DNA of 64,000 nt from Diospyros lotus (GCF_014633365.1 NC_068352.1:26321310-26385309), one strand, 5' to 3'. Shown: positions 22,571 to 41,684, counted from the stretch's first letter. Made by a program: numbers and translations. The notes: generated from the letters alone by a model not told the origin.

Positions 22571-24246
22571 GTCCACAAGATGCAATACAAACCACACAAT
22601 TATTCAACTAAACATAATTATATCTAATGAGCACTCACAAAATATTCACCTAACTAGTGGAAGAAAATTAGGTAAAAGACAAAAAATACAAAAGACTTTA
22701 GGTGGTGGACTACTCATAAGAATACACAAAATTTTAGGTGGTAAATCACTCATAAAAAAAATACAAAATAAAGAAAAGTCTTCTACAAATTGGGCTTTGT
22801 TGGGCCTTTGATTGGTCTTGGGTCTTTGGTTGGACTTGGGCCTTTCTTATGTTGGATTCTATTTGATAGTTGGGCCAAGTGCACTTGAAACATCCTCTAG
22901 ACTCCATAGTTGGCCCATGAATTTAAGCAACAATAATGGATAATCCAACGTCTTCGATTTATGCCCTCTAATTAATTGTAGAAGTCAACTTCCTTGCTTC
23001 ATCCTGTAATAATATGTAATGCAAACAATTATTTATTTTAAGCATAATTATAAAGTCAAAATGGGGATATAATTCATTAAGATTTAGAAAATATTGACCT
23101 CTCATCAGTGGTTATTGAGTATAATCTGAATCATACGAAGGTAGGTGAGTACGCAAGATGGAATCTATCGACCTTAGTAAGATTTAAAAGGTATATGCCT
23201 TATGTGAATAATGAAGTCACAACTCGAGGAGTCGTTGACCAATGCAGATAGTTGAGAATTAATAAGAGTTATTAATTCGACTATAGGAGTTGTGGACTTA
23301 ACATTCGTACACATAGTGTTAGTTATTAGAAGTTTGACATTTTACCATACTTCTAGACTATACCGGGGCATTATGATAGAGACATTGAATAGCACTGAAA
23401 CTTATTACGGAAAAATTCATTAGAAGTGTCGTTTGCAATTCATTATGATATGGGGGCCATGATACGTTGCTAGATGTCAATCTTGGTCTAAGGGTAAGAT
23501 AATAATTTTTTCATGAGATGAAATAAACTAAATATCATAATTAAAGAGTTTTATTAGGAGTAGGATTCTATAAATTGCCCTTTGCCATTTTCATAGTGAA
23601 CCTATAAGGTCACACACAAACAAATAGGAGTTTCATGAAATTTTTAGTGGGACCAAAAAATATTTTTGGGACCATAAGAATTCGTGGATTTTTGGGATGA
23701 GCTAGCACTCGTGGAAAAATTCATGGGATGTCGACAAAATGAGCAAAAAGTAAAATAAGGTGAAAAACCCACAAATGGGTTAGGCCTTGGCCAATCATGT
23801 CTAAGACATGCTTGGGCTTTCTTAAATACCTAGTTTGACTAGGGATTGTTGTAAGGACTCTCTCATTCTTACCTCTTATCCCTTTGGTTTTGTAGAGAGA
23901 GAAAATGATTTTTGAGAAAAACCAACCATATCTCCAAATGTTGGATTAGCATGGTTGGTGCAAGGAGATTGAAAGGGCATGCTCATAGACATCGATTGAA
24001 GCTTCTCTTTGGTGTGGATCATATATAGAGGGTGGTAACAACTCATGGCACAAAGATTCATTCATTCTTCATCGAACAACCAAAAGGTTTGGTTTTCGTT
24101 ATATATTCTTTATTTTTGAGAGATTATATATTTGCAAACTAGATTCGATCTCTTCGGGTTTCAAGTTTAGCCAAAGAGTTTGGTTGATCCAAAAAAATAA
24201 ATAATTTTTAATTTTCCCGCTACGTTTGGATTTAAGAAACCCAACA

Positions 24247-25260
24247 TGAGCACACATGCCTTGTGGCACTAGTGTCAATCCACTATTCCCTCGAGTTAGA
24301 CCTAGCCAAATTCACCTTAGATATCATGGCTGATAGGTTTATATTGGACATGTCTATCATCATGGTATCCACCACATGTGCCTCATGGGCCCTGGTCTTT
24401 CTCTTTGGAAGTCTGCACTTCATAAATCTGTGACCCATCTTGCCATAGTTGAAGCATTTCCCTTGGAACTTGTTTTTGGAGACTCCTTTTTGAGGTCTCA
24501 GCTTTGGCTTGTTTTTCTTATATTTGGAGCTTTGCTCATGCTCCAATACATTCGCTTTAGCAGCAACAGAATTGAAACTTTTCTTCTCTAACCCTCTATT
24601 GTCTTCTTCAATTTGAAGTCTAAAGATCAGTTTCTTAAGATTCATCTCCTTTTTCTTGTGCTTAAGGTAATTCTTGAAATCCTTCCAATTAAAAGGCAAC
24701 TTCTCAATAACAGCAACAACCACTTGGAAAGATTTACTTGGGAAAGATTACTTGAAATTCTTGCACTTGACTAACCACCATCCTGGAATCCACCATTTTG
24801 AAATCGAGGAATTGTCCAACTATGAACTTCTTAATTCCAGCATCCTTATATTTGTATTTTTGGTCTAAGGATTCTCATAGTTACTTGGTAGTTTTCATCA
24901 TAATGTATATGTTGTACAATGAATCATACATACCATTTAAGACATAATTTATGCACAAGAAATCATAATGCATCCATGCCGTAACTGCATTGATTACTGG
25001 CATATCTGTTTCACCATTCTTTAAAGTAGGAGCATATTCAGTCAAGAATCTTGTAAGATTCAAATTAGTGAGGTAAAATAACTTTTTTTGCTGCCACCTC
25101 TTCAAATTCAACCCGTTGAATTTCTCAATCTTTTCGCCATGACTCGCAAGCACTACAACAAGTATCTAGGTTGCAGGAATAGATCCTTGAGCCACATTAT
25201 TAGAGGTTCCAACAGAATTCACAAGAGTAGCATCTCTTGAAACAACTTATTCGTGAGAAA
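24247..25260 (-). mobile_element. Copia element A, gag and start of protease, decayed
   Basis: On the minus strand the gag starts near 25250 and includes HGEKIEKFNGLNLKRWQQKK and LFYLTNLNLTRFL. Further on are VVAVIEKLPFNWKDFKNYLK, then the zinc knuckle CFNYGKMGHRFMKC (normally CxxCxxxGHxxxxC; here the second Cys is Tyr). It ends with DTSATRHVC, the protease active site, where DTGA has become DTSA, just after an in-frame TAG. It is cut at 24247 by the long LTR. The same element continues at 19093, 17605 and 7850. Confidence 0.88.
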
Positions 25261-25273
25261 TCTATTTTAAGAT

Positions 25274-25930
25274 TGTTAACCAACAACAATAAAATAATTA
25301 TATTATTAGCCAAACAATAATTATATTTATAATACTATAATTATTGCTTAAAAATATAATTATTATAATATTATATTTAAACCAGCAGTACAAAAATATT
25401 AAAATAATACAATATTACTCAAGGAAAAATAAAAGTACAATAATATATGAAGGGATGATAAAATCAAGAGCTGTGTAAAACACAGTTTCCTTAAAATATA
25501 TTCGTCGTCTAATCAAAAGTTCTAGAGACTAATTGGTGTCTGTTTCACAAGATACAACAGTTTACAGATTGATAAGTTAGCACAAACTTTAGAACCTAAC
25601 AGCGAACTGGAACAGTAATTGAACACTATTAAAACTAGAAAAATAGGAGAATTATTAGAAAATAATTCTATTGAGAATTCTCTCATTTTTTCCAATAGAG
25701 GAAGCCCTCTATTTATAGAGGAAGAAGAAAAGATGAAGAAGAAGAAGAAAAAGAAAGGGGAGGCGGCTAATTGAGGGAGAAGCTGTGGGAGGCTTTGTAG
25801 CCTTCCTCAATTATATATATATATATAATAACTTTATAATATATAATGAAGTAAACCCTTTTATATATATTAATAATTGAAATAGTAACTTGCATAGTAC
25901 TATGTATTATTAATTTCAATCAACCACCTC
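25274..25930 (-). mobile_element. Probable 5' LTR of Copia element A
   Basis: Directly upstream of gag on the minus strand the sequence ends TTGGTTAACA at 25274. It contains a TATA box (minus TATAAATA at about 25710-25717), followed by a T-rich leader. The outer limit is uncertain because the matching 3' LTR is missing. The TATATA-rich tract at 25815-25826 lies inside. Confidence 0.45.
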
Positions 25931-27118
25931 GCACAGTGCACCCTTATAATTCAATGCATAGTGCACCTTTTTTATTTTTTCCTTTCTTTTACTTTTACAA
26001 TAATATAAATTATATATTATAATACACATATCTCAAACGATTTTTCAATTAATTTTTTATTCATTAATTTATCAATTTGGACATGTGAATATACAGATAT
26101 TCCAAATTTTCCACCATGTGTTGGGTCGGGTTTCCCTTCTAGTTGGAAGAAGACCCAGTAATGGTTAGGTATTCTTAGAAGGATGACCCGATAATGGTTG
26201 GGTATTCCTAAATTGATGGTCTAATTTCTTTCACTAATATTTTTATCTCATAGAACTAAAATACCCCTTAATGATATTAGGGTTTTGTGCCTCTTAGGTT
26301 ATAAATTTCATGCATAATAGGTGAGAAAAAACAGAAGGAAAAACGAGTGGAAAAAGAAAAAAGTTCTTTGTTCGATTTTGGATTTCTGTTTTTGCCTGCG
26401 CAACTGTGATAAATGGACGATCATATAGTGTTTTGTAGTCCGATTAAGTTGAAATTTGGAGGGTATGTTCAAGACTCGTGGTTCTAGGATCCAAACAATA
26501 GAGATTTGATTTGGAGACCGAAAACCTTGGTAATCGAGCTGTTTTCGTACTACATTGTGGTTCGGTCTGTTTTTCCCTAACTCATTTGTTACTTCATTGA
26601 TTTGAGATAAGTTTGATTCTATGTTTTGTCTCTTGCCTCTTATGATTGTTAAGAGGATTTCGATTTCTCGATTTTTACTCCTCACATTGAGGGGGGGTTT
26701 CACGTAAATTGGTTATTTCATTTATTTTTGTGATTGCATTAGTTACTTGACTAGTTGCTTTATTTCTTCACAAGTTTTCACAAGTTAGGAATTTGGTAAA
26801 TTGATCTCAACAATATGTGTTTTGTTCTTATTAGAAATAGAAGTAGATGTATGTAGTATGAGTTAATATTTCAATTTTATGAAATTGAAGATAAATAAAT
26901 CAAATATTTTTAACCACAACCATAAAAATATCCTTTAGCAATCTTTCTTTTTCCAAAATAAGTTATTATATTAAGAGTCTTAAATGAAAATTTTAATTTT
27001 AAATTCTATCATAGCCAAAATATGAGAATGAATTCTACATTTCCAATTTCATTCATTCCAATGTCCAAAGATAGTTTTAATTTAACCTAAAAGTAAATTT
27101 GTTTTCAAAGAATAGAGA
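25931..27118. other. Intergenic DNA, no gene recognised
   Basis: AT-rich with an oligopurine stretch at 26325-26360. A 131-codon minus-strand frame (26308-26703) has low-complexity ends and no recognisable motif, and I do not accept it as a gene. The left boundary of the tandem duplication lies near 27119. Confidence 0.5.
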
Positions 27119-27558
27119 AAGGGAAAAACACTCTCTTCCATTGATTCAATTGACCATAAGCAGATTTTTAGGTTTAGGATTCACATTAAACACTCTCTTA
27201 TTACACTCTCTCTTTCATGTTAGATCCTTAAATACTGTTGGTTTACCATTAAACAAAATTAAACTTACACATTGTGACAAATTTTTAGGTTTAGGATTCA
27301 CATTCACTTGAGCTGAGGAGAGGAGCATAAGTCAACTCCAGACTCCAGTTAGTAAACACTCTCTCTTACATTGATTCAATTGACCATAAGCAGATTTTTC
27401 AGTAGATTGAGTAGACTTGTAAATTTATATGAAAATATTATTAACAAAAATTTTTAGAAAAATATATCAGGGAACTCAAGACTCCTCGTAAAGCTTAAAG
27501 CTTTTGGTGCTTTTGCTGTGCACCCTGTTGGCCATGTTCTTCTCCCCACCTCACTACC

Positions 27559-30180
27559 ATGTGCTTTTATTACTCGGTTCACCAACTTCTATACCTACTT
27601 CGAATTGCCAGAACAACGCCGCAAATCCTCCAAATCCACGCCCAACTGATCACCACCACCCTCATCTCCGACCCTTTCGCCGCCGGCCAATTGCTCGCCT
27701 CGTTGATGTTAAGCGTCTCTAACATCACGTACGCCGGCCATATGTTCACTCGAATTGCCCAACCGAACACCTTCATGTGGAACACAATGGTTAGAGGCTA
27801 TGTGTCGATCTCAAACCCAGAAATGGCTTTGCATTTTTATGCAAAAATGAGGAGGAATGGCCTTCTGGGGGACGGCTATACGTACCCATTTGTGCTGAAG
27901 GCGTGTGGAATGCTGGGCGGGTCCTGGGAGGGAAGAGAAATTCATGGGGAGGTTGTGAAGGCTGGGTTGGTTGGAGATGTGTTTGTGAGGAATGGTTTGA
28001 TTGGTTTGTATTGTAAGGAAGAGGAGATGGGTTGTGCTCGGCGGCTGTTTGATGGTTTTCGTGGGAGAAATTTGGTGTCTTGGAATTTGATGTTGGGTGG
28101 ATACGTGGGCAGTGGGGATGCGAGGGAAGCGAAGAAAGTGTTTGATGAAATGCCTGACAGAGATGTGGTCTCTTATTCCATTATGATTGATGGGTATGGC
28201 AAGGTCTGAGGCAATAAAAAAAGTCCACTAGTTATGGGGATTTTCTTTTGTTTTGGCACCATTTGGCAAGGTTGAGAGTTGTTGAGGAAGTTTAATTGGC
28301 ATCATCTTGAAGAAAAATGAACGAACTTAAGAAAAGTGTTTCTGAAATTGATTTTGAGAACTTTCTTCTTTTTTTTTTTCTTTTAAAAGTACAACCCATC
28401 TTAGGGAAAGAGTTGAGTTGAAGCATGTTTACTTATGTTTTAAAGGGAGAAAAAAAATGGATTCATGGAAGACTCAGGTGTTTTAGGAAAGTGTCACCTC
28501 ATCCATCTTTTTTAGCCGTGGTTCACTCACTGTCACTGATTGCATCTTGGGTCTCTTCTCCGTTCAATTTACTGAAAAAGAATTATTAAGAATGATTACA
28601 CACATAAAACGGTATTCTTTTCAGACTTTTGTTTAATTTTTTTTTATGTTTAAAACACAAAAATCAAAAACCATAAGCTAGGATTGGAAAGACCAATTAT
28701 AATTTCAAAATGGTTATTATCATTAGCTTGTTGAGTTTTAAAGAAGCAATTTATGTAAAAAGACTATTCGTGTACAGAAGGTGTCCTGTTATGAAAATAG
28801 GACTTTGGTCTTAACCAAGTGTGGTTTCTCTCTCTTTCTCTCCCTCCCTCCTAGATTATTCCCCTCGACACACTCTTTTCTGTGAACTCTTGCTATTTGT
28901 TGGGAAGATTATATTGCTTTAGAGTCTTTGTAGAAATATCTCATCTCATATCAAATGATATGCTAGTAGTTCTGCAATTGAGTTATTTCAATACATATTA
29001 ATGAGTTATTCTATAGAAAAAATTTTACCAGTGTGTCATTAGTTTAGTTGTTTTGACGTATGTTGTTTTGCTTTCTTCACAGAAATTTGGTGATATTATT
29101 CGAGCTAGTGTGCTCTTTGACTCCATGCCCATCAAGGATTTAATTTCTTGGAACTCTATGATTGATTCTTATGCAAAGGCTGGAGATATGGTGGCAGCTC
29201 AGCAATTATTTACAGAAATGGAAGAGAAAAATGTGATTTCTTGGAGCATTATGATTGACTGCTATGCTCAGCATGGAAATCCCAAAGAAGCCTTGATTCT
29301 GTTCAGGCAGATGCTTTGTCAAGGCATTAAACCTGACAAAGTATCCATTGTTGGTGCATTATTGGCTTGTGCACAATTAGGTGCACTTGATCAAGGAAGA
29401 TGGATACATATGCACATGAAGAAGAAGAAAATTATGTTGGACATTGTTGTTCAAACCGCTTTAGTTGACATGTATATGAAATGCGGAAGTGTGAATGAGG
29501 CTTCGTCCATCTTCAACGGCATGGCGGAAAGAAATATTGTTACTTGGAATGTGATGATTGCTGGACTTGGTTTGAATGGTTTTCCAGAGGCGGCTTTGGA
29601 ATGCTTCAGTCAAATGGAGATGGAAAGAATTGAAATGGATGATTTGATTTTTCTGAGTGTTCTTGCTTCATGTTCTCATGCAGGTTTAGTAACTGAAGGC
29701 CTTGCTATCTTTGACAGGATGAGAATTCATGGTATTAGGCCTAAGCTCGAGCACTATGGTTGCTTGATCGATCTCCTTGGCCGTGCAGGACAACTAAATC
29801 TAGCTCAAATGGTTATCAACTCAGTCCCTGTGAAACACAACGCGGCCCTTTGGGGATCTCTTCTTCTAGCATGTCGAACCCACAAAAGCGTGGCACTTGC
29901 AGAACTAGTGCTGGAGAAACTTGTGGAGCTCCTAGCTGATGACTCCGGGGCTTATGTTCTTATGTCAAACATCTATGCCGAAGCCGGAATATGGGAGGGT
30001 GTGTCCAAGATAAGAAAACTGATGAGGGACAGAAATTTGAAGAAGGAAACTGGAAGGAGCCTAATAGAGGTAGATGGCAGCCTTGTTGAGTTTGTTAGCG
30101 GTGAGAAGTCTCATATTCAAAGGGTGGAAGTAGACAGAGTCATTTGGAGCTTAATGAAGATGGTGATGCCTTCAGAGTAG
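27559..30180 (+). CDS. Pentatricopeptide repeat protein, PLS class, E subgroup (580 aa, one intron)
   Basis: Exon 1 is 27559-28203 and exon 2 is 29083-30180, joined by an 879-bp GT-AG intron (AAG|GTCTGA ... CTTCTTCACAG|AAA) giving the in-frame junction GYGK-KFGDI. The product carries successive PPR motifs (NTFMWNTMVRGYVSISNPEM, YPFVLKACGML, LVSWNLMLGGYVGSGDAREA, SWSIMIDCYAQHGNPKEALI, WNVMIAGLGLNGFPEAALEC). E/E+ motifs follow (GIWEGVSKIRKLMRDRNLKK, RSLIEVDGSLVEFVSGEKSH), with no DYW domain. PLS-E proteins bind organellar RNA and usually specify C-to-U editing sites in plastids or mitochondria. The target of this one cannot be read. Most such genes lack introns, so the intron is unusual; without splicing a TGA would end the protein 2 codons past the donor. 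A diverged copy is at 46550-49000. Confidence 0.85.
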
Positions 30181-31655
30181 GCTATGAGAAAAGGGGATTG
30201 AGTTGGTTACATACTTGCGTGTTGTAGCCTAAACTTGATTTGAAGATACGGCAGCTCTAACACTTGGAATGGTGCTGGTGACTGGAAGTCTAATCAGGGC
30301 ATTTACAGTTTCAGTTATCATGATCAGAAGCTTTTATATTATTGTTCTGCATCTTCTGTTTGTGGGTAGATGAGATTATAGATGAGATTTTTCAATATTT
30401 GAAGCCCCCTTTCAAACAAATTTGGGAACGTAAAACTCTGTCCAAAATATTTTTCCTTCTAAAACTCTATAATTTAATCTTTTTTTAATATTTAAAAAAA
30501 TTATATTAGTTGGTGATAAATATATCATATTTTGAAATATTTTATTAACTAATACAATTATTTTGGAACTAAAAATAATGTGTAATAAATGCCCATTGTC
30601 TCCCAAAACAAAATACATTTACTACATGTTATGACAATAGTTACCATTATCCAAAAAAAAAAAAAAAACTTTTTAAGTCTAAAATGAGACATAATAAATA
30701 ATATATTTAATGCTCTTTAACAATAACTTGAATCATTAACAGATGTCATTACTTTATCTTAAATTAAGAGCAGGCAAAGAGATTTGAAGCCAAATGAATT
30801 TACTGCAAGTTGGTGCTGGCTTTCTTGTACAATCACTTTATGCCCTTCCTGTTCTTCGTATTGTTAAGGTTTAGAACTTTTAGCCATATTTCTTCTTTCT
30901 CTGTTTCTTCATTCTTTTACAATCTTCTTTCTTATCTGAGTGATTATAATAAGGTTTCTACTTTCTATCGAATCAGTATAAGAAAATTTCTAGTCATTTT
31001 AGAGAGAAACAACAGTTTGGCTAGGACGGCGCCTGTTTGTGGGCACCAGGTGGTCGGCGAAAAGCCGAACAGAGGAAGCAAAGTTGAAGGCGTAATGATC
31101 CTGGCGGCAAAAATTTGAAAACAACATAGCTTATTTTATTACCTCGCGCAATTGGTTTACACTGATTTTTCAAAGGATGGGGCTGCTATTATATATGTGC
31201 ACAAGTTGTCGCTTGACATTATCGCTTTCTGTTCATGATTGAACAGCTAATAGAAGATTTGCATCTGCCGCCAACAAATCAAGCATGAGGATATATACAT
31301 ATATGGAAACCCATACGCAAACCACAAAATTTGTTAAAATAAATAAAATAAAAAAATAAAGTTGTATTAATATAAGATTAAAATATTTTTTCAGACTAAG
31401 ATATAAAATAGTTAAGATAAAGTTATAAAATAATTCAAAATTTTTATCTTGTTAAATTTTTTAAAATAAATTAAAAGACACATACGTCATTTTTTTTTAT
31501 CTATAAAAATTAAGATAAATTTATTTGAAGAGGGAGAGATACATTTATTTGAAAAAATCTAAATAAGAAGTCACGTGACTTCGTTTTCAATGATCATCGA
31601 ATAAATTTAACAAATACAATAGAAAGTACTTTTGTTTAAAATGTTTTTCATATTT
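30181..31655. other. Spacer between PPR and lectin-kinase genes, no gene accepted
   Basis: AT-rich spacer also present in copy 2 (49001-50413). A frame at 30810-31118 is open in both copies, but copy 2 differs by an internal deletion and an insertion and the frame has no known motif, so I treat it as non-coding. Confidence 0.6.
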
Positions 31656-32304
31656 TGTTGACGTTCAGAATTAGCAGATCGTGATTCGTAGGCCCGTAAT
31701 GAGAAAATAAGCCAAAACGCAAAGAGGAGAAACAAAGTAGAACATACACGGAAATTTTTTACGTGGTTCCGCCAGAACGTTGCCTACTCCCAAAACGTTG
31801 CCTACTTCACAACTGTTCTCTAAGTATTCCGACAAAGTAACCGTATATCATTTCTTTTTTTCTTTTACAACGGTTTTTGACCCCTATTTATAGTGTTGAG
31901 TGTTTACAAATTACACAAAATTCAAAATAATAGTATAATATTATGGAGACAAGAAATCATTATTGATTCCATAAAATCGGGAGTGGAATCCATATTACCA
32001 GGGATTTGGTTTGCCTTAGATAAAGTAGGTGGGTCCCGGCCTCTAATTGTTCCGCAATTTTATTGTTGTGTGAGCTGAAGGACTAGGCCAACGAGAAGTG
32101 TTGCTGAGAGTTTGCTCGGTTAAGCCAGCAAGCTGAGAGCATCACTAGGAGTTCGCTTGGTTCTGCAGTCTAAGTTTGGGTCTCAGCGACGTATGACCTT
32201 ATTCTAACAAGCTTGGCCTTAGGTCTATTGGGCTTTTGGCAATTGGGCCAACCTGCTAGGTCGTGTCCAGTCCATAAGAAGTGGTGCAAAAAATATCTAC
32301 AACA
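31656..32304 (-). mobile_element. Copia-like solo LTR (649 bp), only in copy 1
   Basis: It starts TGTTGACG, ends CTACAACA, and is flanked by a perfect 5-bp duplication TATTT (31651-31655 and 32305-32309). The pair of GAACGTTGCCTAC-like units near 31785 and ACGTGGTTCCGCC are typical of Copia LTR leaders. The corresponding place in copy 2 (about 50430) has a single uninterrupted target, so the insertion is younger than the duplication. The strand is inferred from the LTR leader motifs. Confidence 0.85.
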
Positions 32305-33085
32305 TATTTCACTTTTTCTTATCTATATATCAATTAACAAACACTGTCTAAAAGTGTTCCATATTGTAGGCTACTCACTTTGATAGGGTTGGAAAGGTTT
32401 ATATGTAGCCTTATCATTATTATTATCTATTATTTTTAGTTTCTTTAAAGGAATTATTTTCACAAATTAATTCTTATACTTCTAATTAGAAAGAAGGAAT
32501 TTTACTATTGTCAATAACTCTGTTCTCAAGTGACTAATACACTTGTGAAGGGATTATAACCTCATTGCACATAAGTTCTTTTTTATAAAATTATATAAGG
32601 GCATTTAGGTGCACGAGCCATTTGACTTTGCAAGCGTCACTTCTATAGTCAACATCACCCTGTTTGCAAAGAAATTGTTTCCACAACTCAACTGCTTTTT
32701 TAATTACAAAGAAGCAATTTTACATTGCTACCAGAACTTAGTTCTCTTTCCATAAAGTTATTGTGCTTCATTTTTCAATCGAACTTTTTATGAACTTTCT
32801 TCCTCCTTGAACAAGTTACATGAGGTGTGAAAACTACTAATTACTTGCTTTACTGATAGGGATCTCAAGTTGAATTAGTCATCGACCGATAGGTACGTTT
32901 TGTGGATTGTTCCAACTCCCTGCTCTTCATGTCACCAACTGAAAGATAGCTTTGCCTAACAGTCAAACATAAAAATGAAAAATGGAGGGGGCACTTGGCA
33001 AATATTGGTCTAGTGTACAATCATTTGGCTTCAATGGGTAGTTGGAGAATAAATTCATGCCAAGAGGGGAAGATCAAGGGTAACC
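32305..33085. other. Upstream region of the lectin receptor kinase
   Basis: No gene seen. It is well conserved with 50440-51169 of copy 2, as expected for a duplicated promoter region. I could not pick a convincing TATA box. Confidence 0.5.
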
Positions 33086-39894
<6,809 letters not shown>

Positions 39895-40065
39895 AAAAGA
39901 ATGCACAGAATTCATGTTGCCTACTGTTTGTGGCTTGTTTTGCCTGTTGTAGAGCTCACATATGCTCGGTTTAATGTTATTCTTTTTGGCTAAATAGAGC
40001 AAGTATAAATATTTTGAGTTCAATTAATTGCAAATACTATTTGTTATGTTAGAAAAGTTAATAGC

Positions 40066-40096
<31 letters not shown>

Positions 40097-41460
40097 AATG
40101 TATGTTTGAAACACTTACATATAATTTCTTTTGAGACATCCCAAATTTCTTAACTCGTTTTATTTAAGGTTTAGAGTTTAGAAATGAGATAAAAGTTAGC
40201 TTCATTTTAACTCCTCAAACAAAATTATTTGTGAAAAATATGAAGATAGAAGGGGTTGTTGCTTAAATTTTTGGCAAAGTACTCCAATTGTGTCTTAGAC
40301 TTTGTCTAGGACTAGGAGGAAGTAATTAATGGAATAAAATGAAACGTAAAATATTTTTGTTTTGGAAAGTAATGAAGAATTATTTCTTTTTATATAAGGG
40401 AACAATAAAAATGAATAAGATTGAAAGATTTTAAATAGCTAATGATCATTATATTAAAGATAAATTGTGAATAAATTAAAGACAGATTTTAAATAATTAG
40501 AAGTTATTAAGATTAAATGTTATGAAGATAGATAAAATACAAAATGAGATGAGAATGGATGAAAAGGTGTTTTCACGTCCTTTCATTTTTTGGCCACATA
40601 ATAAACTGTTTTGTCTATTTATGTTCCATTCATTCTAAGGTAAGCATTTTCCTTTGGGTTTTGCTTAATAGAGATTTAAGAATGAAATGAAATGTAAATT
40701 TTTTTGTTTAAGAAATAAAAAATAATACAAAAATTTTCTTCCTTTCTGAAAAGCAATAAAAATGAATAGAAAGATATTAGATAATAAATGAAAATATAAA
40801 ATTAATTTTCCATCGACTCTCCCCCAATTTTTATTATCGAATCACTTAATTTGGAGTCAATGTTTATTAGTAATCATCTGAATAAAATAAAGAGTATATT
40901 GCAAAGAACACCCTTGAGCTTTGATGAAATTGCACAAAATCCCCTAACGTTTAGGAAATAGCAAAAACTACCCTCTGTTAGTCTACCGTTATGTTGGATC
41001 CCGAAATGACAAATTTTTCCTTTTAATTAAAAAATAGTATTATAAGAATTTAAGTGTGGGGTGAAATGACTAAATTAGCCCTCCGCTTAATGTTATTTCT
41101 TCCTGCTTATTCCATGCCATTACATGGACCTAAGTTTAGCTAGAAATGAAACAACAAGCTTAATTCAAAAAATCAAATGAGGAAAGGAAGAAAGATTCGA
41201 GAAGATATAGGAGAATTAAAGATGCGGGCAAACATTAATAGTAAAAAAATCAAACAAGAATGATTGCCATCGACATTAAAAGAAAAGAAAATCAAGGACA
41301 ACAAAAGGTATGTCTCTTGATCTAACTTATTCACTTTGTATGTATTTGTGTTCTGGCTTTCATCGAAAATTCTCTGTCTTTTATTTAGAGGCATGTCTCT
41401 TTCCCTCACTCATTCAGTTTCTATGTTTTTCGCTTTCATAAAAGGTCCCCCCCTCTCTCT
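39895..41460. other. Downstream intergenic DNA, no gene seen
   Basis: AT-rich, with a TA/TG microsatellite at about 40066-40096. The stretch 40559-40660 matches the far right end of the window (63874-64000) and marks the downstream flank of the kinase gene in both duplicate copies. Confidence 0.6.
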
Positions 41461-41684
41461 CTCACACACACGCGTGCGCGCACACATACTCTTTTACTAT
41501 CTATGTATCTTCTTTATCAAAAATGTGTAACACACACACACACACACTCTTTTACTATCTATGTATCTTCTTTATCAAAAATGTGTTATAGACTCTTTTA
41601 CTATCTATATATCTTCTTTATCAAAAATGTGTTATAGACTCTTTTACTATCTATATATCTTCTTTATCAAAAATGTGTTATAGA
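41457..41684. repeat. CA microsatellite followed by a 46-bp minisatellite (about 4 units)
   Basis: Units beginning ACTCTTTTAC start at 41488, 41546, 41592 and 41638. Each contains ATCTTCTTTATCAAAAATGTG. The first spacing is 58 bp because of an intervening (CA)n run, the others 46 bp. Confidence 0.85.

Larger units (their letters stand above)
19661..23107. repeat. 3.45-kb nearly perfect palindrome with LTR-like ends
   Basis: The arms 19661-21344 and 21426-23107 (about 1.68 kb each) are inverted copies that differ only occasionally, with an 81-bp loop. The outer ends are TGATGAGAGGTCAATATT and its complement, flanked on both sides by GTGGT, a 5-bp target duplication. TG...CA ends and the 5-bp duplication point to retroviral-type integration, but the repeats are inverted, not direct as in an LTR element. 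Each arm holds a TATAAATA pointing toward the loop. No protein-coding gene is recognised; the 86-codon frame seen in both arms (20169-20429, 22339-22599) is hydrophobic low-complexity sequence. Confidence 0.85.
19094..24246 (+). mobile_element. Long solo LTR-like insertion (about 1.7 kb without its own insert)
   Basis: It begins TGATAGAGTT, ends AAACCCAACA, and is flanked by a perfect 5-bp duplication TGAGC (19089-19093 and 24247-24251). It interrupts the protease of Copia A exactly: minus-strand HVCS precedes it and NRELF follows. TG...CA ends and a 5-bp duplication without internal genes indicate a solo LTR. It was later split by the palindrome at 19661-23107; its own parts are 19094-19660 and 23108-24246. 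The orientation drawn is arbitrary. Confidence 0.75.

Noticed and set aside
26308..26703. 131-codon minus-strand frame
   Set aside because: Low-complexity ends (poly-F, QKQK) and no recognisable motif. It is absent from the duplicate unit, so conservation cannot be tested.
30810..31118. 102-codon frame, with a similar one in copy 2 (49630-49902)
   Set aside because: The copies differ by a 48-bp deletion and an insertion inside the frame, giving different proteins. The shared DNA is explained by the segmental duplication.
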